The notes: a model not told the origin generated them from the letters alone. Shown: positions 8,589 to 17,344, counted from the stretch's first letter. The stretch: 64,000 nt of DNA from Streptomyces sp. DSM 15324 (GCF_001514285.1 NZ_KQ949025.1:189571-253570); one strand, 5' to 3'. Made by a program: numbers and translations.

Positions 8589-9194
8589 TCAGCTCGCGCG
8601 GACGACCTGGGTGACGCCGTTGATGATCTGCTGCACGGCGATCGCGGAGAGCATCATGCCCGCCAGCCGGGTCACCAGGACCACGCCGCCGTCCTTGATG
8701 ACACGGATGATCAGCAGCGAGTAGCGCATGACCAGCCACAGCACGACATGGATGGCGAGGATCGCGACCCACACCGAGACCTGCATGGCGACACCGTCGG
8801 CCTTCTGCACCGCCAGGATCACCGAAACGATCGCGCCCGGCCCGGCCAGCAGGGGCATGCCCAGCGGCACCAGCGCCACATTGACGTCCTTGGTCTGCTT
8901 GGGCTCGTCGGTCTTGCCGGTGAGCAGATCGAGCGCGATCAGCAGGAGCAGCAGGCCGCCCGCGATCATCAGGGCGGGCACGGAGACGTGCAGGTAGTTC
9001 AGGATCTGGTGCCCGAGGAGCCCGAAGACGGTGATGACACCGCCCGCGACACAGACGGCCTGGAACGCCATCCGCTTCTGCACCCTGCCGGGGCGCCCGG
9101 CGGTCAGCGCGAGGAAGATCGGGGTGATCCCGGGGGGATCCATGATGACAAAAAGGGTCAGGAACAGAGAGCCGAAGACGGCGACGTCGAACAT
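8589..9194 (-). CDS. MarC family integral membrane protein
   Basis: A 201-residue membrane protein of the MarC family (named after the E. coli mar locus; transport substrate not established). It starts MFDVAVFGSLFLTLFVIMDPPG, the family's signature first helix with conserved DPPG, and shows about six hydrophobic segments, including a second conserved VPLGMPLLAGPGAI segment. The ATG at 9194 is set by alignment with the family; the ribosome site is weak. The gene runs with the PHP-domain gene upstream, 52 bp away. Confidence 0.9.
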   Translation of the reverse strand: MFDVAVFGSLFLTLFVIMDPPGITPIFLALTAGRPGRVQKRMAFQAVCVAGGVITVFGLLGHQILNYLHVSVPALMIAGGLLLLLIALDLLTGKTDEPKQTKDVNVALVPLGMPLLAGPGAIVSVILAVQKADGVAMQVSVWVAILAIHVVLWLVMRYSLLIIRVIKDGGVVLVTRLAGMMLSAIAVQQIINGVTQVVRAS

Positions 9195-9246
9195 CAGTGC
9201 AGAAGCCTTGCGGGAAAGAGGAACGGCGGACGGGCGGAGGTGACCC

Positions 9247-10107
9247 TCAGGCCCCGCCGGTCCCCGGGACGGGGAACGCCCCCGTGGCGCGCCGGGTGAT
9301 CTCCCCGTACACCTCGGGGTCGGTGGTGTACTCGCCGAGCACACAGGTCTTGCGGCTGCCGTGGTAGTCGGAGGAGCCCGTGACGAGGAGCCCGAGGTCC
9401 TTCGCCAGCCCGCGCAGCCGGGCACGGGTGTCCGCGTCGTGATCCATGTGGTCGACCTCGATGCCGTCGAGGCCGGCGGCGGCCAGTTCGGCGATCGCGG
9501 CCTCGGGGACCGTACGCCCGCGCTTGTCGGCGCCGGGGTGCGCGAAGACGGTGACCCCGCCCGCGCCCTTGACCAGCCGGATCGCCTCGAAGGGGTCCGT
9601 CTCGTGCTTCTCGACGTAGGCCCGGCCGCCGTCGGCGAGCCACTCCTCGGTGAAGGCGTCGCTCACGCTCGGTACGACCCCGAGCTCGACGAGCGCGGTC
9701 GCGACGTGCGGCCGCCCCACGGAACCGTCACCGGCGATCCGGGCCACCTGCTCCCAGGTGACGGGCACGCCCAGCTCGCGGAGCTTGGCGATCATGCCGC
9801 GCGCCCGCGGCACCCGGTCGTCGCGCACCAGTTCGCGCTCGGCGAGCAGGGCGGGCTCCTCGGGGTCGAAGAGGTAGGCCAGCATGTGCAAGGAGACCCC
9901 GTCGAGCCGGCACGACAGCTCGGCACCGGTGACCAGGGTGAGCCCCTCGGGCAGCGCACCGATCGCCTCCGCGTACCCGCGGGTGGTGTCGTGATCGGTC
10001 AGGGCGACGACGTCCAGTCCGGCGGCGGCGGCGGCGTTCCGCACCAGCTCGGCGGGCGTGTCCGTGCCGTCGGACGCCGTGGAGTGACAGTGCAGATCGA
10101 TACGCAC
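9247..10107 (-). CDS. PHP domain metal-dependent phosphoesterase
   Basis: A 286-residue PHP-family hydrolase. Metal-binding motifs are the N-terminal DLHCHS (His6, His8), LTDHD near residue 40, FAHPGA, and SSDYHG toward the C-terminus. The family includes the TrpH/YciV-like nucleotide phosphatases that remove a 3' phosphate from 3',5'-bisphosphonucleotides; which substrate applies here is inference. The GTG at 10107 follows GGGAG at 5-nt spacing. The frame extends to 10197, but no ribosome site supports that. Confidence 0.85.
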   Translation of the reverse strand: MRIDLHCHSTASDGTDTPAELVRNAAAAAGLDVVALTDHDTTRGYAEAIGALPEGLTLVTGAELSCRLDGVSLHMLAYLFDPEEPALLAERELVRDDRVPRARGMIAKLRELGVPVTWEQVARIAGDGSVGRPHVATALVELGVVPSVSDAFTEEWLADGGRAYVEKHETDPFEAIRLVKGAGGVTVFAHPGADKRGRTVPEAAIAELAAAGLDGIEVDHMDHDADTRARLRGLAKDLGLLVTGSSDYHGSRKTCVLGEYTTDPEVYGEITRRATGAFPVPGTGGA

Positions 10108-10286
10108 AGGAACTCCCAGCGGGACGGCAGACGGAAGGGACGCCTCAGCATAGCCCAGATTCGAACACCGAATGTCACACCCGAAAGCGGGGTTCACCCC
10201 CTACATGCAGGGCAGGGCAACCGCCCTGAACAGGCGCGGGGAACCGCGCGGCAGGCCCCATCCACCCGCAGCCGACCACGGACCTC

Positions 10287-10928
10287 TCACGGCTTGAGCA
10301 AGCGCGGTGACAACGCCCCGCACGGCACCAGCTCCACTTCCGCCCCCGCGTCCCGCAGGTCCGTCAGCACCAACTCGTCGTACATCAGCAGCCCGGCCTG
10401 CTCGGGCCACATCACCGCCCACAACCACAGCCCGCGGGCCTCCCCCGCGAACACGGCCCGGTCGTCCGGCACCCCGGAGACATGCCACAACGGCGTGGGT
10501 CGGCCGACGGCCAGCACCTTCGCCTGCGCGGGTTTCTCGACGCTCATGTACGGCCCCGGGTCGGGCCCGTCGATCCCGGCGTACCGCGCGCCGAGCCCCA
10601 CCCCGAGCTCCTCCGCGACGAGGATCATTTCGGCCACCCCGCCCAGCGGGCCGGGTCCGGAGCAGGCGACCGCGGTCGCGCGACCGCCGCTGCGGTCGTC
10701 ACCGGCGTACGTCACGCCCGTGAACAGCCAGCCGACCGGCAGCGGCCACGGCATCCACACGGGCACCTGGGTGCGGTGCACCACGACACTGAGGGCCTCG
10801 ACGCTGGGCGGGATCACGGGCTGGAGTGGATGCACCGTCCCGTGCACATCGCACTGCCAGGAATCGGAGAAGAGTCCGGGAGCCCTGACCCGGCCACCAC
10901 ACTTCGGGCAACTGGGTTCGCCCCTCAT
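10287..10928 (-). CDS. zinc-ribbon DUF6758-like protein
   Basis: A 213-residue cytoplasmic protein. It opens with a CPKC motif in MRGEPSCPKCGGRVRAPG and a later Cys-His pair (WQCDVHG), giving a plausible zinc ribbon at residues 7-30. The rest is mixed alpha/beta with a GPGP...EMILVAEELGVGLGARYAG core. I believe this is the DUF6758 family of Streptomyces; the label is from memory. No function is known. It is upstream of the PHP gene on the same strand, 179 bp away, so may be a separate unit. Confidence 0.75.
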   Translation of the reverse strand: MRGEPSCPKCGGRVRAPGLFSDSWQCDVHGTVHPLQPVIPPSVEALSVVVHRTQVPVWMPWPLPVGWLFTGVTYAGDDRSGGRATAVACSGPGPLGGVAEMILVAEELGVGLGARYAGIDGPDPGPYMSVEKPAQAKVLAVGRPTPLWHVSGVPDDRAVFAGEARGLWLWAVMWPEQAGLLMYDELVLTDLRDAGAEVELVPCGALSPRLLKP

Positions 10929-10971
10929 AGGGCCCCACGGTCCTACCCGAGCAGGCCCACGTCAAGGACGA

Positions 10972-11276
10972 TCACCCGTCCGGCCGGAACGGGTTCACCG
11001 GACCCGGATGCATGTAGCTTGCATTAATGACCCGGTCCCACCCGGTCGGCGCCTCCGTCGTCACCGCCGCGATCCGGTCGTACAGCAGGATGGCCGCCGC
11101 GCCGACGATGACGGCGAGGGGCCCGAGGTCCCCGCGAGGCCCGCGAGGCCCGCGAGGCCCGCGAAGACAATGACGAACGCGAGCCCGAGCAGCAGGGTCC
11201 TGCGGCGGCACGGCCTGCGGCCCCCTGCTCGGCGCGGTGCTCGGCGACGCGAGCCGGCGCCCCCCTTCTCCGGCAC
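10972..11276 (-). pseudogene. small two-helix membrane protein gene broken by one frameshift
   Basis: A GTG at 11276 with an excellent ribosome site (GGGGAG, 5-nt spacing) opens a basic N-terminus and a hydrophobic helix (LLLGLAFVIVFAGLAGLAG). The frame then turns into Ser/Pro-rich nonsense. The +1 frame continues with a second hydrophobic helix (GPLAVIVGAAAILLYDRI) and a tail ending NPFRPDG at a stop. Adding a single G to the minus-strand G4 run (11130-11133) would join both into a 101-residue protein. This is either a real single-base deletion or a sequencing error; no function is recognised. Confidence 0.55.
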
Positions 11277-11576
11277 CGCGCTCCCCGATGGCGGTGGGGT
11301 CCTGTGCCTCACGGCGTTCCTGGCGGAGCAGCCGAAGCCCGCCCGGAGGATCTCGCCGCTCACCGGGCCCGCCGAGCCCGCCGGTTCCCGGGGAGCCCCC
11401 ACCGGACCGGCGCGGTGGTTCGCCGCGGCGGGCGCCCTGACTTCGCACCGAAGATCGAGGAGCTGACAGTGCGACACGCCACCGAGGACCGGTCGGCGTG
11501 TGCGTGAACCCACGGGCCGTGCGTTTCGCCAACCCATGCTTTTCGGCCACCGGTTGGTGACCTTCCTCACGAAGCG

Positions 11577-12161
11577 TCAGTCGAGCGATACGGACCTGCG
11601 GGCGGGATCCCGCAGGTCCGTCCCCTGCGTCAGCCAGCGCTCCTGGAGGGCCTGGGCGCCGTGCACCCGCTTCCAGGCCGCCTCGTTCGGGGTCATGGGG
11701 AGCAGCGGGAGGAAGCGGACCGGGTCGAGCGGCTCGTCCAGGTCCAGATCCGCCACGAGGCCGCCCGGCTCGGCGACCAGGACCGAGGTGAACGGAGCCC
11801 CGGGCCACAGCGGTTCACCCACGTCCAGGGAGGCTCCGGGCGCCACGACCACCCCCTCGACCTGCGGAGAAGCCGCGAGCACGGCCAGCGGCCTGAGCAC
11901 CTTGTCGGTCTCGGCGAGGCCGCCCCGCACGGAGAGGACCAGTTCGGCGCGGGGGCCCTTGACGGGGTCGGCGAGGACCGCGGTGGGGTCCGCCATCGGC
12001 TGCGCCGACATGCCGAGCGTGGCGTAGCGGACGATGTCGCCCTCGTGGAAACGGAGCACCTCGACCCGGTCCGTACCGAGGAAGGTGACCGCCGCGCGGG
12101 CGTCCGGCTCGCCCAGCGCCGTACGCAACCGGGCCTCGACGAGAGGAAGAACATCAGCCAT
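11577..12161 (-). CDS. suppressor-of-fused (SUFU) domain protein
   Basis: A 194-residue protein with a SUFU-like domain. Bacterial members of this family are mostly uncharacterised and often occur in immunity or stress contexts. Visible family features are a beta-rich N-terminus (VTFLGTDRVEVLRF), the RAELVLSV strand, and the conserved C-terminal LPLLPMTPNEAAW segment. The ATG at 12161 is chosen over an upstream TTG. It is divergent from the corA leader region. Confidence 0.7.
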   Translation of the reverse strand: MADVLPLVEARLRTALGEPDARAAVTFLGTDRVEVLRFHEGDIVRYATLGMSAQPMADPTAVLADPVKGPRAELVLSVRGGLAETDKVLRPLAVLAASPQVEGVVVAPGASLDVGEPLWPGAPFTSVLVAEPGGLVADLDLDEPLDPVRFLPLLPMTPNEAAWKRVHGAQALQERWLTQGTDLRDPARRSVSLD

Positions 12162-12615
12162 GTCGCGAGCATAGAACTCGTCAGTACCGGGCAAAGCAGC
12201 GCCTTGACACTTCAGGCGACTGATACTCTGAGCCGGTGGTTCGGGGCAGCACGCCGAAGCGTCGCGATCTTGCCCCGACGCCGATGGGACTCCCTTACGA
12301 GGGACCGGCTGGAGGAGGTGGGGCTGTCATGGATCGAAGTCACCCGTGCAGTACCACTCGCTCTTCCGGCCGCTGAGGCAGCTTCCTCTGGTTCCGGCTG
12401 ACCGCCGTCCTTTCCTGTTCGCGTCTTTCACGCGGAAGAGCACTTCGTTTCGTTTTGCCTGATCTGTCTGATCTGAATCAGCAGCGAACTCGCCACCGCG
12501 ACGGTGCGGTGCTCCCCGCTTTGTGGACGTGCCAAACATCCGAAGCAGGACGTCCCCATTCCGGGTAGTTCCACCCGTCACGGCCTTTCGTTGCCCGACG
12601 CGAAGGAGCCCTGCC
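12162..12615 (+). promoter_or_regulatory. long corA leader region
   Basis: About 450 bp between the divergent SUFU gene and corA. TTGACA lies at 12204-12209, with only poorly spaced -10 candidates (TACTCT at 12224). Downstream come a small hairpin (GGGACTCCC...GAGGGACC, 12291-12306), a strong ribosome site with a 15-codon ORF, and T-rich stretches near 12440-12460. The length and content suggest post-transcriptional control of corA. I could not match it to a known magnesium riboswitch. Confidence 0.5.
12329..12376 (+). CDS. candidate leader peptide upstream of corA
   Basis: ATG at 12329 preceded by GGAGGAGGTGGGG at good spacing opens a 15-codon ORF (MDRSHPCSTTRSSGR) that stops at 12376, 240 bp before corA. 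The ribosome site is among the strongest in the window, which is odd for a random ORF. It could be a regulatory upstream ORF comparable in concept to the leader peptides of enterobacterial mgtA and corA. Confidence 0.5.
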   Translation: MDRSHPCSTTRSSGR

Positions 12616-13761
12616 ATGTCGATGATCCGCGACCTGCGTGCCGTCGTCCGTCCCGCCCGCCCCTCCCTGCTCAAGGTCGGCGTCCGCAAGGGCGGTGTCC
12701 GGGTGGACACCGGTGCCTACGACACCACGCGCGACCCCGCGATGCCGTCGGCCGTCGTCGACTGCGCCGTCTACCGCGACGGCTCCCGCGTGCAGTTCGG
12801 GCACGCGCTGACCCCGCAGGAGGCCATGCGCCAGGTGCGGCGCGACGGAGGCTTCGTGTGGATCGGGCTGCACGAGCCGACCGAGGCCGAATTCTCCGGT
12901 ATCGCGAGCGAGTTCGGGCTGCACCCGCTGGCCGTGGAGGACGCGGTGCAGGCCCACCAGCGCCCCAAGCTGGAGCGCTACGACGACTCCCTGTTCACCG
13001 TCTTCAAGACCATCCACTACGTCGAGCACGACCGGCTCACCGCCAACAGCGAGGTCGTGGAGACCGGTGAGGTCATGTGCTTCACCGGCAAGGACTTCTT
13101 CATCACCGTCCGGCACGGCGGCCAGGGTTCGCTGCGCGCGCTGCGCCACCGCCTCCAGGACGACCCCGAGCTGCTCGCCAAGGGGCCCTCGGCGGTGCTG
13201 CACGCCATCGCCGACCACGTCGTCGACGGGTACATCGCGGTCGCCGACGCTGTGCAGGACGACATCGACGAGGTCGAGACCGAGGTGTTCTCGCCGGGCC
13301 GCAAGGGCACCCCGCGCGGCACCGACGCCGGCCGGATCTACCAGCTCAAGCGGGAGGTGCTGGAGTTCAAGCGGGCCGTCTCCCCGCTGCTGCGCCCGAT
13401 GCAGCTGCTCAGCGAGCGGCCGATGCGGCTGGTCGACCCCGACATCCAGAAGTACTTCCGGGACGTCGCCGACCACCTCGCCCGCGTCCAGGAGCAGGTC
13501 GTCGGCTTCGACGAGCTGCTGAACTCGATCCTCCAGGCCAACCTCGCGCAGGCCTCCGTCACCCAGAACGAGGACATGCGCAAGATCACGTCCTGGGCGG
13601 CCATCATCGCCGTACCGACGATGGTCTGCGGGGTGTACGGCATGAACTTCGACTACATGCCGGAACTGCACTGGAAGTTCGGCTACCCCGTCGTCATGAC
13701 GGTCATGGTCGGGATGTGTGTCGGCATCCACCGCACGCTGAAGCGCAACGGCTGGCTGTGA
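12616..13761 (+). CDS. corA: CorA-type magnesium/cobalt channel
   Basis: A 381-residue CorA channel, which takes up Mg2+ as a homopentamer. It has the large cytoplasmic N-terminal alpha/beta domain, a long stalk helix (residues about 230-330), two C-terminal membrane helices and the diagnostic GMN selectivity motif in VYGMNFDYMPEL. The acidic loop after GMN and a basic C-terminus (HRTLKRNGWL) fit the family. The ATG at 12616 has AAGGAG 7 nt upstream; the frame extends to 12523 without a ribosome site. It opens a block with MgtE_N and DUF1003 genes. Confidence 0.93.
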   Translation: MSMIRDLRAVVRPARPSLLKVGVRKGGVRVDTGAYDTTRDPAMPSAVVDCAVYRDGSRVQFGHALTPQEAMRQVRRDGGFVWIGLHEPTEAEFSGIASEFGLHPLAVEDAVQAHQRPKLERYDDSLFTVFKTIHYVEHDRLTANSEVVETGEVMCFTGKDFFITVRHGGQGSLRALRHRLQDDPELLAKGPSAVLHAIADHVVDGYIAVADAVQDDIDEVETEVFSPGRKGTPRGTDAGRIYQLKREVLEFKRAVSPLLRPMQLLSERPMRLVDPDIQKYFRDVADHLARVQEQVVGFDELLNSILQANLAQASVTQNEDMRKITSWAAIIAVPTMVCGVYGMNFDYMPELHWKFGYPVVMTVMVGMCVGIHRTLKRNGWL

Positions 13762-13783
13762 CCGGGCCCGGACCGGTCCTGAC

Positions 13784-13789
13784 TAGGCT
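13784..13789 (+). promoter_or_regulatory. -10-like hexamer for leaderless transcript
   Basis: TAGGCT ends 7 nt before the ATG at 13797; no ribosome site is present. Confidence 0.45.
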
Positions 13790-13796
13790 GGACGCC

Positions 13797-14318
13797 ATGA
13801 CTAGCGAGCTGCTCGACCAGGCCCTCGTCGAGGAGGCCACCAAGAAGTCCGGCCTCATCTGGGTCCGGGGCGCGGGCGAACCGGCCGCGCGTGCGCTGTG
13901 GCACGCGTGGCACGAGGGCGCGGCCTGCGTGGTCGGCGACGGGCCCGGCGAGCAGCCGCTGCCGGGGCTCGCGGAGGGCGGCTCCGCCGAGGTCACCGTC
14001 CGCAGCAAGGACAAGGGCGGCCGGCTGGTCACCTGGACCGCCGCGGTCGTCCGGCTCACGCCGGGGTCCGAGCAGTGGGAGGCGGCCGTCGCCGAGCTCA
14101 AGGGCAAGCGGCTCAACGCTCCCGACGGCGAGGCGATGACGGAGCGCTGGGCGCGGGAGTGCCGGGTGCTGCGCCTGGAGCCGTCGGGGGGTGTGCTGCC
14201 GTTGCCCGACGGCGATCTGGCGGCGCGGCCGGTACCGTCGCCGGCCACGACGCGGGAGGCGATCCCCGCCGGGCTGCACCGGCTGCTGGTCCGGCGGAGA
14301 AGGCGTAGCACCCCCTGA
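13797..14318 (+). CDS. conserved hypothetical protein
   Basis: A 173-residue soluble protein starting MTSELLDQALVEEATKKSGLIWV. It is a mixed alpha/beta protein with strands around CVVGDGPGEQPLPG and AEVTVRSKDKGGRLVTWTAAVVRL, which loosely suggest a split-barrel fold like flavin-dependent pyridoxamine oxidases, but I see no decisive motif. It lies 36 bp after corA with its own -10-like element, so it may be transcribed separately as a leaderless message. The stop codon lies inside a 19-bp tandem repeat and the last residues (VRRRRRSTP) may derive from it. Confidence 0.75.
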   Translation: MTSELLDQALVEEATKKSGLIWVRGAGEPAARALWHAWHEGAACVVGDGPGEQPLPGLAEGGSAEVTVRSKDKGGRLVTWTAAVVRLTPGSEQWEAAVAELKGKRLNAPDGEAMTERWARECRVLRLEPSGGVLPLPDGDLAARPVPSPATTREAIPAGLHRLLVRRRRRSTP

Positions 14319-14385
14319 AGGGCGTAGCACTCCCCGAAGGGCGTAGCACCCCCCGAAGGGCGCAGCTGTTCCCTGAAGGGCGCGC
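14302..14385 (+). repeat. 19-bp tandem repeat spanning a stop codon
   Basis: Four to five degrading copies of a 19-bp unit (GGCGTAGCACCCCCTGAAG) start at 14302, 14321, 14340, 14359 and about 14379. The first copy contains the TGA stop of the upstream gene. Confidence 0.85.
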
Positions 14386-14393
14386 GGCGCCCT

Positions 14394-15143
14394 CTACGAC
14401 GTCGGGAGCTGTTTGCCGTAGTCGACCGTCTCGTCCTTCTTCGGTTCCTGCAACGGGAAGTCCTTGCCCCACGAGGAGAAGGTCAGGGTGCCCGCGCCGC
14501 CCGCCCGGACCAGGCGCAGCGGGTACGGCTCGCCCTCAAGGGAGACGTCCAGCGTGCCGCCGTCGCCGCCGTCCCCGGTGATGCGGATGGTGCGGGTGCC
14601 GGACTGCTCGTGGTGGCCGTCCGTCTTCACCGAACCGTGCAGGGTCAGCAGACCGTCGAGAAGGAGGTCCTTGTCCGTGAAGACGCTGAACTTCTTGTAC
14701 GAGGGGTCCCCCGACGGCACCTTCACGTACTTGCCGTCGAGCTTGTCCGCCGCGGCCGTGTCCTTGGCGTCGTCGCCGGACGTGCCGTCCTCATGGGTCC
14801 AGAACGCCGAGTCGGCCTTCAGGAAGAGCTGCTCGCCCACCCGCAGCAGATGGAACGCGGCCCCCTCCGAGGTCACCGACCCGGTGCCGCCGTCCTCCTT
14901 CAGCCGCATGTCGAGCCGGTACGTACGGCCGCTGGTGACCACGGTCCCCGACAGCCGCACCGCGTCCACCGACCCGGCGGCCTTCTTCGTCTTCGCCTGG
15001 ATCTGCGCGGCGGGCAGCTTGCCCACCCCGTTCGTGCCCGCGTCCGGATCCTCGGCGCACCCCGCTCCCAGGCCGACGACCAGTGCGCACAGCGCGCTCA
15101 CCAGCGCGGCCCGGCGGGTACGGCTCTGGGGATTCGCAGTCAC
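14394..15143 (-). CDS. LppX/LprG-like lipoprotein
   Basis: A 249-residue lipoprotein. A signal peptide (residues 1-28: basic TRR, hydrophobic stretch, lipobox LGAGC with Cys29) is followed by a beta-rich domain built of antiparallel strands (VRLSGTVVTSGRTYRLDMRL, GAAFHLLRVGEQLFLKADSAFW). The layout resembles the LppX/LprAFG lipid-carrier lipoproteins and the general bacterial lipoprotein beta-clam. It ends with a conserved TLTFSSWGKDFPLQEP segment. Substrate unknown; probably surface anchored. The GTG at 15143 is the natural start for the signal peptide. Confidence 0.85.
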   Translation of the reverse strand: MTANPQSRTRRAALVSALCALVVGLGAGCAEDPDAGTNGVGKLPAAQIQAKTKKAAGSVDAVRLSGTVVTSGRTYRLDMRLKEDGGTGSVTSEGAAFHLLRVGEQLFLKADSAFWTHEDGTSGDDAKDTAAADKLDGKYVKVPSGDPSYKKFSVFTDKDLLLDGLLTLHGSVKTDGHHEQSGTRTIRITGDGGDGGTLDVSLEGEPYPLRLVRAGGAGTLTFSSWGKDFPLQEPKKDETVDYGKQLPTS

Positions 15144-15363
15144 GGAGAGGCGTGCCTTTCTGCGGAGGTGGGCTCAGCGGCGTACGGCAGCGTACCGGGG
15201 CCCGGCACCGTCCTCGGAACGGGTCCGTACGGACCGCTCACCAGGGCGTATCCGATCGGGACGGGCTAGCCTGAAGCCCGCACGAGCGGGCAATTGGGAA
15301 GGCGGTCCGAAAAAGGAGAACAGCCGCACCGCGGTACGCAAAAGGAAGCAGGGAACCACAGCC

Positions 15364-16704
15364 ATGGCAGCCGGTGCCCCCCGGATCTTCGTCTCGCACC
15401 TCGCCGGTGTCCCGGTCTTCGACCCCAGCGGTGACCAGGTGGGCCGTGTACGCGACCTGGTCGTCATGCTGCGCGTCGGACGCCGTCCCCCGCGGCTGCT
15501 CGGCCTGGTCGTCGAACTGTCCACCCGGCGCCGGATCTTCCTGCCCATGACCCGGGTGACCGGCATCGAGTCCGGCCAGGTCATCACCACCGGCGTGCTC
15601 AACGTCCGCCGCTTCGAGCAGCGGCCCACCGAGCGGCTCGTCTTCGGGGAACTGCTCGACCGGCGCGTCACCCTCGTCGAGACCGGCGAGGAGGTCACCG
15701 TCCTCGATGTGTCCGTGCAGCAGCTGCCGGCCCGCCGGGAGTGGGAGATCACCCGGGTCTTCGTGCGCAAGGGCAGGAAGGGCGGCGCCTTCCGGCGGGC
15801 CAAGGGCGAGACGCTCACGGTCGGCTGGTCGGCGGTGACCGGGTTCTCCCTGGAGGAACACGGACAGGGCGCCGAGAGCCTGCTCGCCACCTTCGAGCAG
15901 CTGCGCCCCGCCGACCTCGCCAACGTGCTGCACCACCTCTCCGCGAAACGGCGCGCCGAGGTCGCCGCCGCCCTCGACGACGACCGTCTCGCCGACGTGC
16001 TGGAGGAGCTGCCGGAGGACGACCAGATCGAGATCCTCGGCAAGCTGAAGGAGGAGCGCGCCGCGGACGTCCTGGAGGCCATGGACCCCGACGACGCGGC
16101 CGACCTGCTGGCCGAGCTGCCCGAGGCGGACAAGGAGCGGCTGCTGAGCCTGATGCAGCCCGACGACGCGGCCGACATGCGGCGGCTGATGTCCTACGAG
16201 GAGCACACGGCCGGCGGTCTGATGACCACCGAGCCGATCGTCCTGCGCCCCGACGCCACCGTCGCCGACGCCCTCGCGCGCGTCCGCAACGCCGACCTGT
16301 CCCCGGCGCTGGCGGCCCAGGTCTACGTCTGCCGCCCGCCCGACGAGACCCCCACCGGCAAGTACCTGGGCACGGTGCACTTCCAGCGGCTGCTGCGCGA
16401 ACCGCCGTACACGCTGGTCAGCGCGGTCCTCGACGACGACCTCCAGGCGCTCGACCCGGAGGCCCAGCTGCCGGTCGTCGCCGGGTTCTTCGCTACGTAC
16501 GACATGGTCGCGGCGCCCGTGGTGGACGAGGCGGGGGCGCTGCTCGGCGCCGTCACCGTGGACGACGTACTGGACCACATGCTGCCCGACGACTGGCGGG
16601 AGACGGAGTTCCACCTCAACGACGAGGCGGACGAGGCGGACGAGGAGACGGGCGACCGGACGGCCGGCGAGTCGGGCAAGGGGGTGGTCCCCCATGGCTC
16701 CTGA
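15364..16704 (+). CDS. MgtE intracellular-domain protein with CBS pair and no channel domain
   Basis: A 446-residue soluble protein. A PRC-barrel-like region (residues about 5-150) is followed by an MgtE_N superhelix (about 170-290, with repeated LxDxLEELPEDDQIEIL-type helices) and two CBS domains (about 295-420). In MgtE channels these cytosolic domains sense Mg2+, but the transmembrane pore is absent here, so it is probably a regulator or partner. It overlaps the DUF1003 gene by 11 bp, implying co-translation, and both follow corA. The ATG at 15364 lies after an intergenic purine-rich stretch (AAGGAAGCAGGGAA). Confidence 0.9.
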   Translation: MAAGAPRIFVSHLAGVPVFDPSGDQVGRVRDLVVMLRVGRRPPRLLGLVVELSTRRRIFLPMTRVTGIESGQVITTGVLNVRRFEQRPTERLVFGELLDRRVTLVETGEEVTVLDVSVQQLPARREWEITRVFVRKGRKGGAFRRAKGETLTVGWSAVTGFSLEEHGQGAESLLATFEQLRPADLANVLHHLSAKRRAEVAAALDDDRLADVLEELPEDDQIEILGKLKEERAADVLEAMDPDDAADLLAELPEADKERLLSLMQPDDAADMRRLMSYEEHTAGGLMTTEPIVLRPDATVADALARVRNADLSPALAAQVYVCRPPDETPTGKYLGTVHFQRLLREPPYTLVSAVLDDDLQALDPEAQLPVVAGFFATYDMVAAPVVDEAGALLGAVTVDDVLDHMLPDDWRETEFHLNDEADEADEETGDRTAGESGKGVVPHGS

Positions 16705-17308
16705 GCGCGACGGCACGCGGGAGAACGCGCGCGAGCGCACCCTCTCCGGCGCGACCGCGACCACCCGCCCGCGCGTTCGGCTCGACCAGCCGAGGCCGCC
16801 CCGGCGCCGACTGGTGCCCGAGTGGGACCCGGAGGCCTTCGGCCGCCTCTCCGAGCGCATCGCGCGCTTCCTCGGCACCGGGCGGTTCATCGTCTGGATG
16901 ACGGTCGTCATCATCGTGTGGGTGCTGTGGAACGTCTTCGCCCCGCACGACCTGCGCTTCGACAACTACCCCTTCATCTTCCTCACCCTCATGCTGTCCC
17001 TCCAGGCCTCCTACGCCGCCCCGCTGATCCTGCTCGCGCAGAACCGGCAGGACGACCGCGACCGTGTCAACCTCGAACAGGACCGCAAGCAGAACGAGCG
17101 GTCGATCGCCGACACCGAGTACCTCACCCGGGAGGTGGCGGCACTGCGGATGGGCCTCGGCGAGGTCGCCACCCGCGACTGGATCCGCAACGAGCTGCAG
17201 GACATGCTCAAGGAGCTGGACGACCGGCGCGACGGCCACCGGGGTCATGAGGGCAAGGTGGTATTCCCGGCAGATCGGTCGCCGGGACGTGACACAGACG
17301 ACCGCTGA
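16694..17308 (+). CDS. DUF1003 membrane protein
   Basis: A 204-residue protein with a basic, Pro/Arg-rich N-terminus, two adjacent membrane segments (IVWMTVVIIVWVLWNVF and FIFLTLMLSLQASYAAPLILL, residues about 66-116), and a polar helix rich in Asp/Arg/Glu (QDDRDRVNLEQDRKQNERS), which together define DUF1003. The ATG overlaps the end of the MgtE_N gene. The genetic link to MgtE_N and CorA supports a role in Mg2+ homeostasis, but that is inference. Confidence 0.9.
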   Translation: MAPERDGTRENARERTLSGATATTRPRVRLDQPRPPRRRLVPEWDPEAFGRLSERIARFLGTGRFIVWMTVVIIVWVLWNVFAPHDLRFDNYPFIFLTLMLSLQASYAAPLILLAQNRQDDRDRVNLEQDRKQNERSIADTEYLTREVAALRMGLGEVATRDWIRNELQDMLKELDDRRDGHRGHEGKVVFPADRSPGRDTDDR

Positions 17309-17338
17309 GGGGCTGGCCGCGGGGCCCCGGGGGCGCCG

Positions 17339-17344
17339 TACCAT
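17339..17344 (+). promoter_or_regulatory. -10-like hexamer for leaderless mrp transcript
   Basis: TACCAT ends 7 nt before the mrp ATG; no ribosome site is visible. Confidence 0.45.

Noticed and set aside
9361..11466. 701-residue plus-strand ORF
   Set aside because: Antisense of the PHP and zinc-ribbon genes; composition matches a shadow frame.
12162..12615. M-box or ydaO-type riboswitch upstream of corA
   Set aside because: I could not find the conserved core segments of either; kept only as an unassigned leader.
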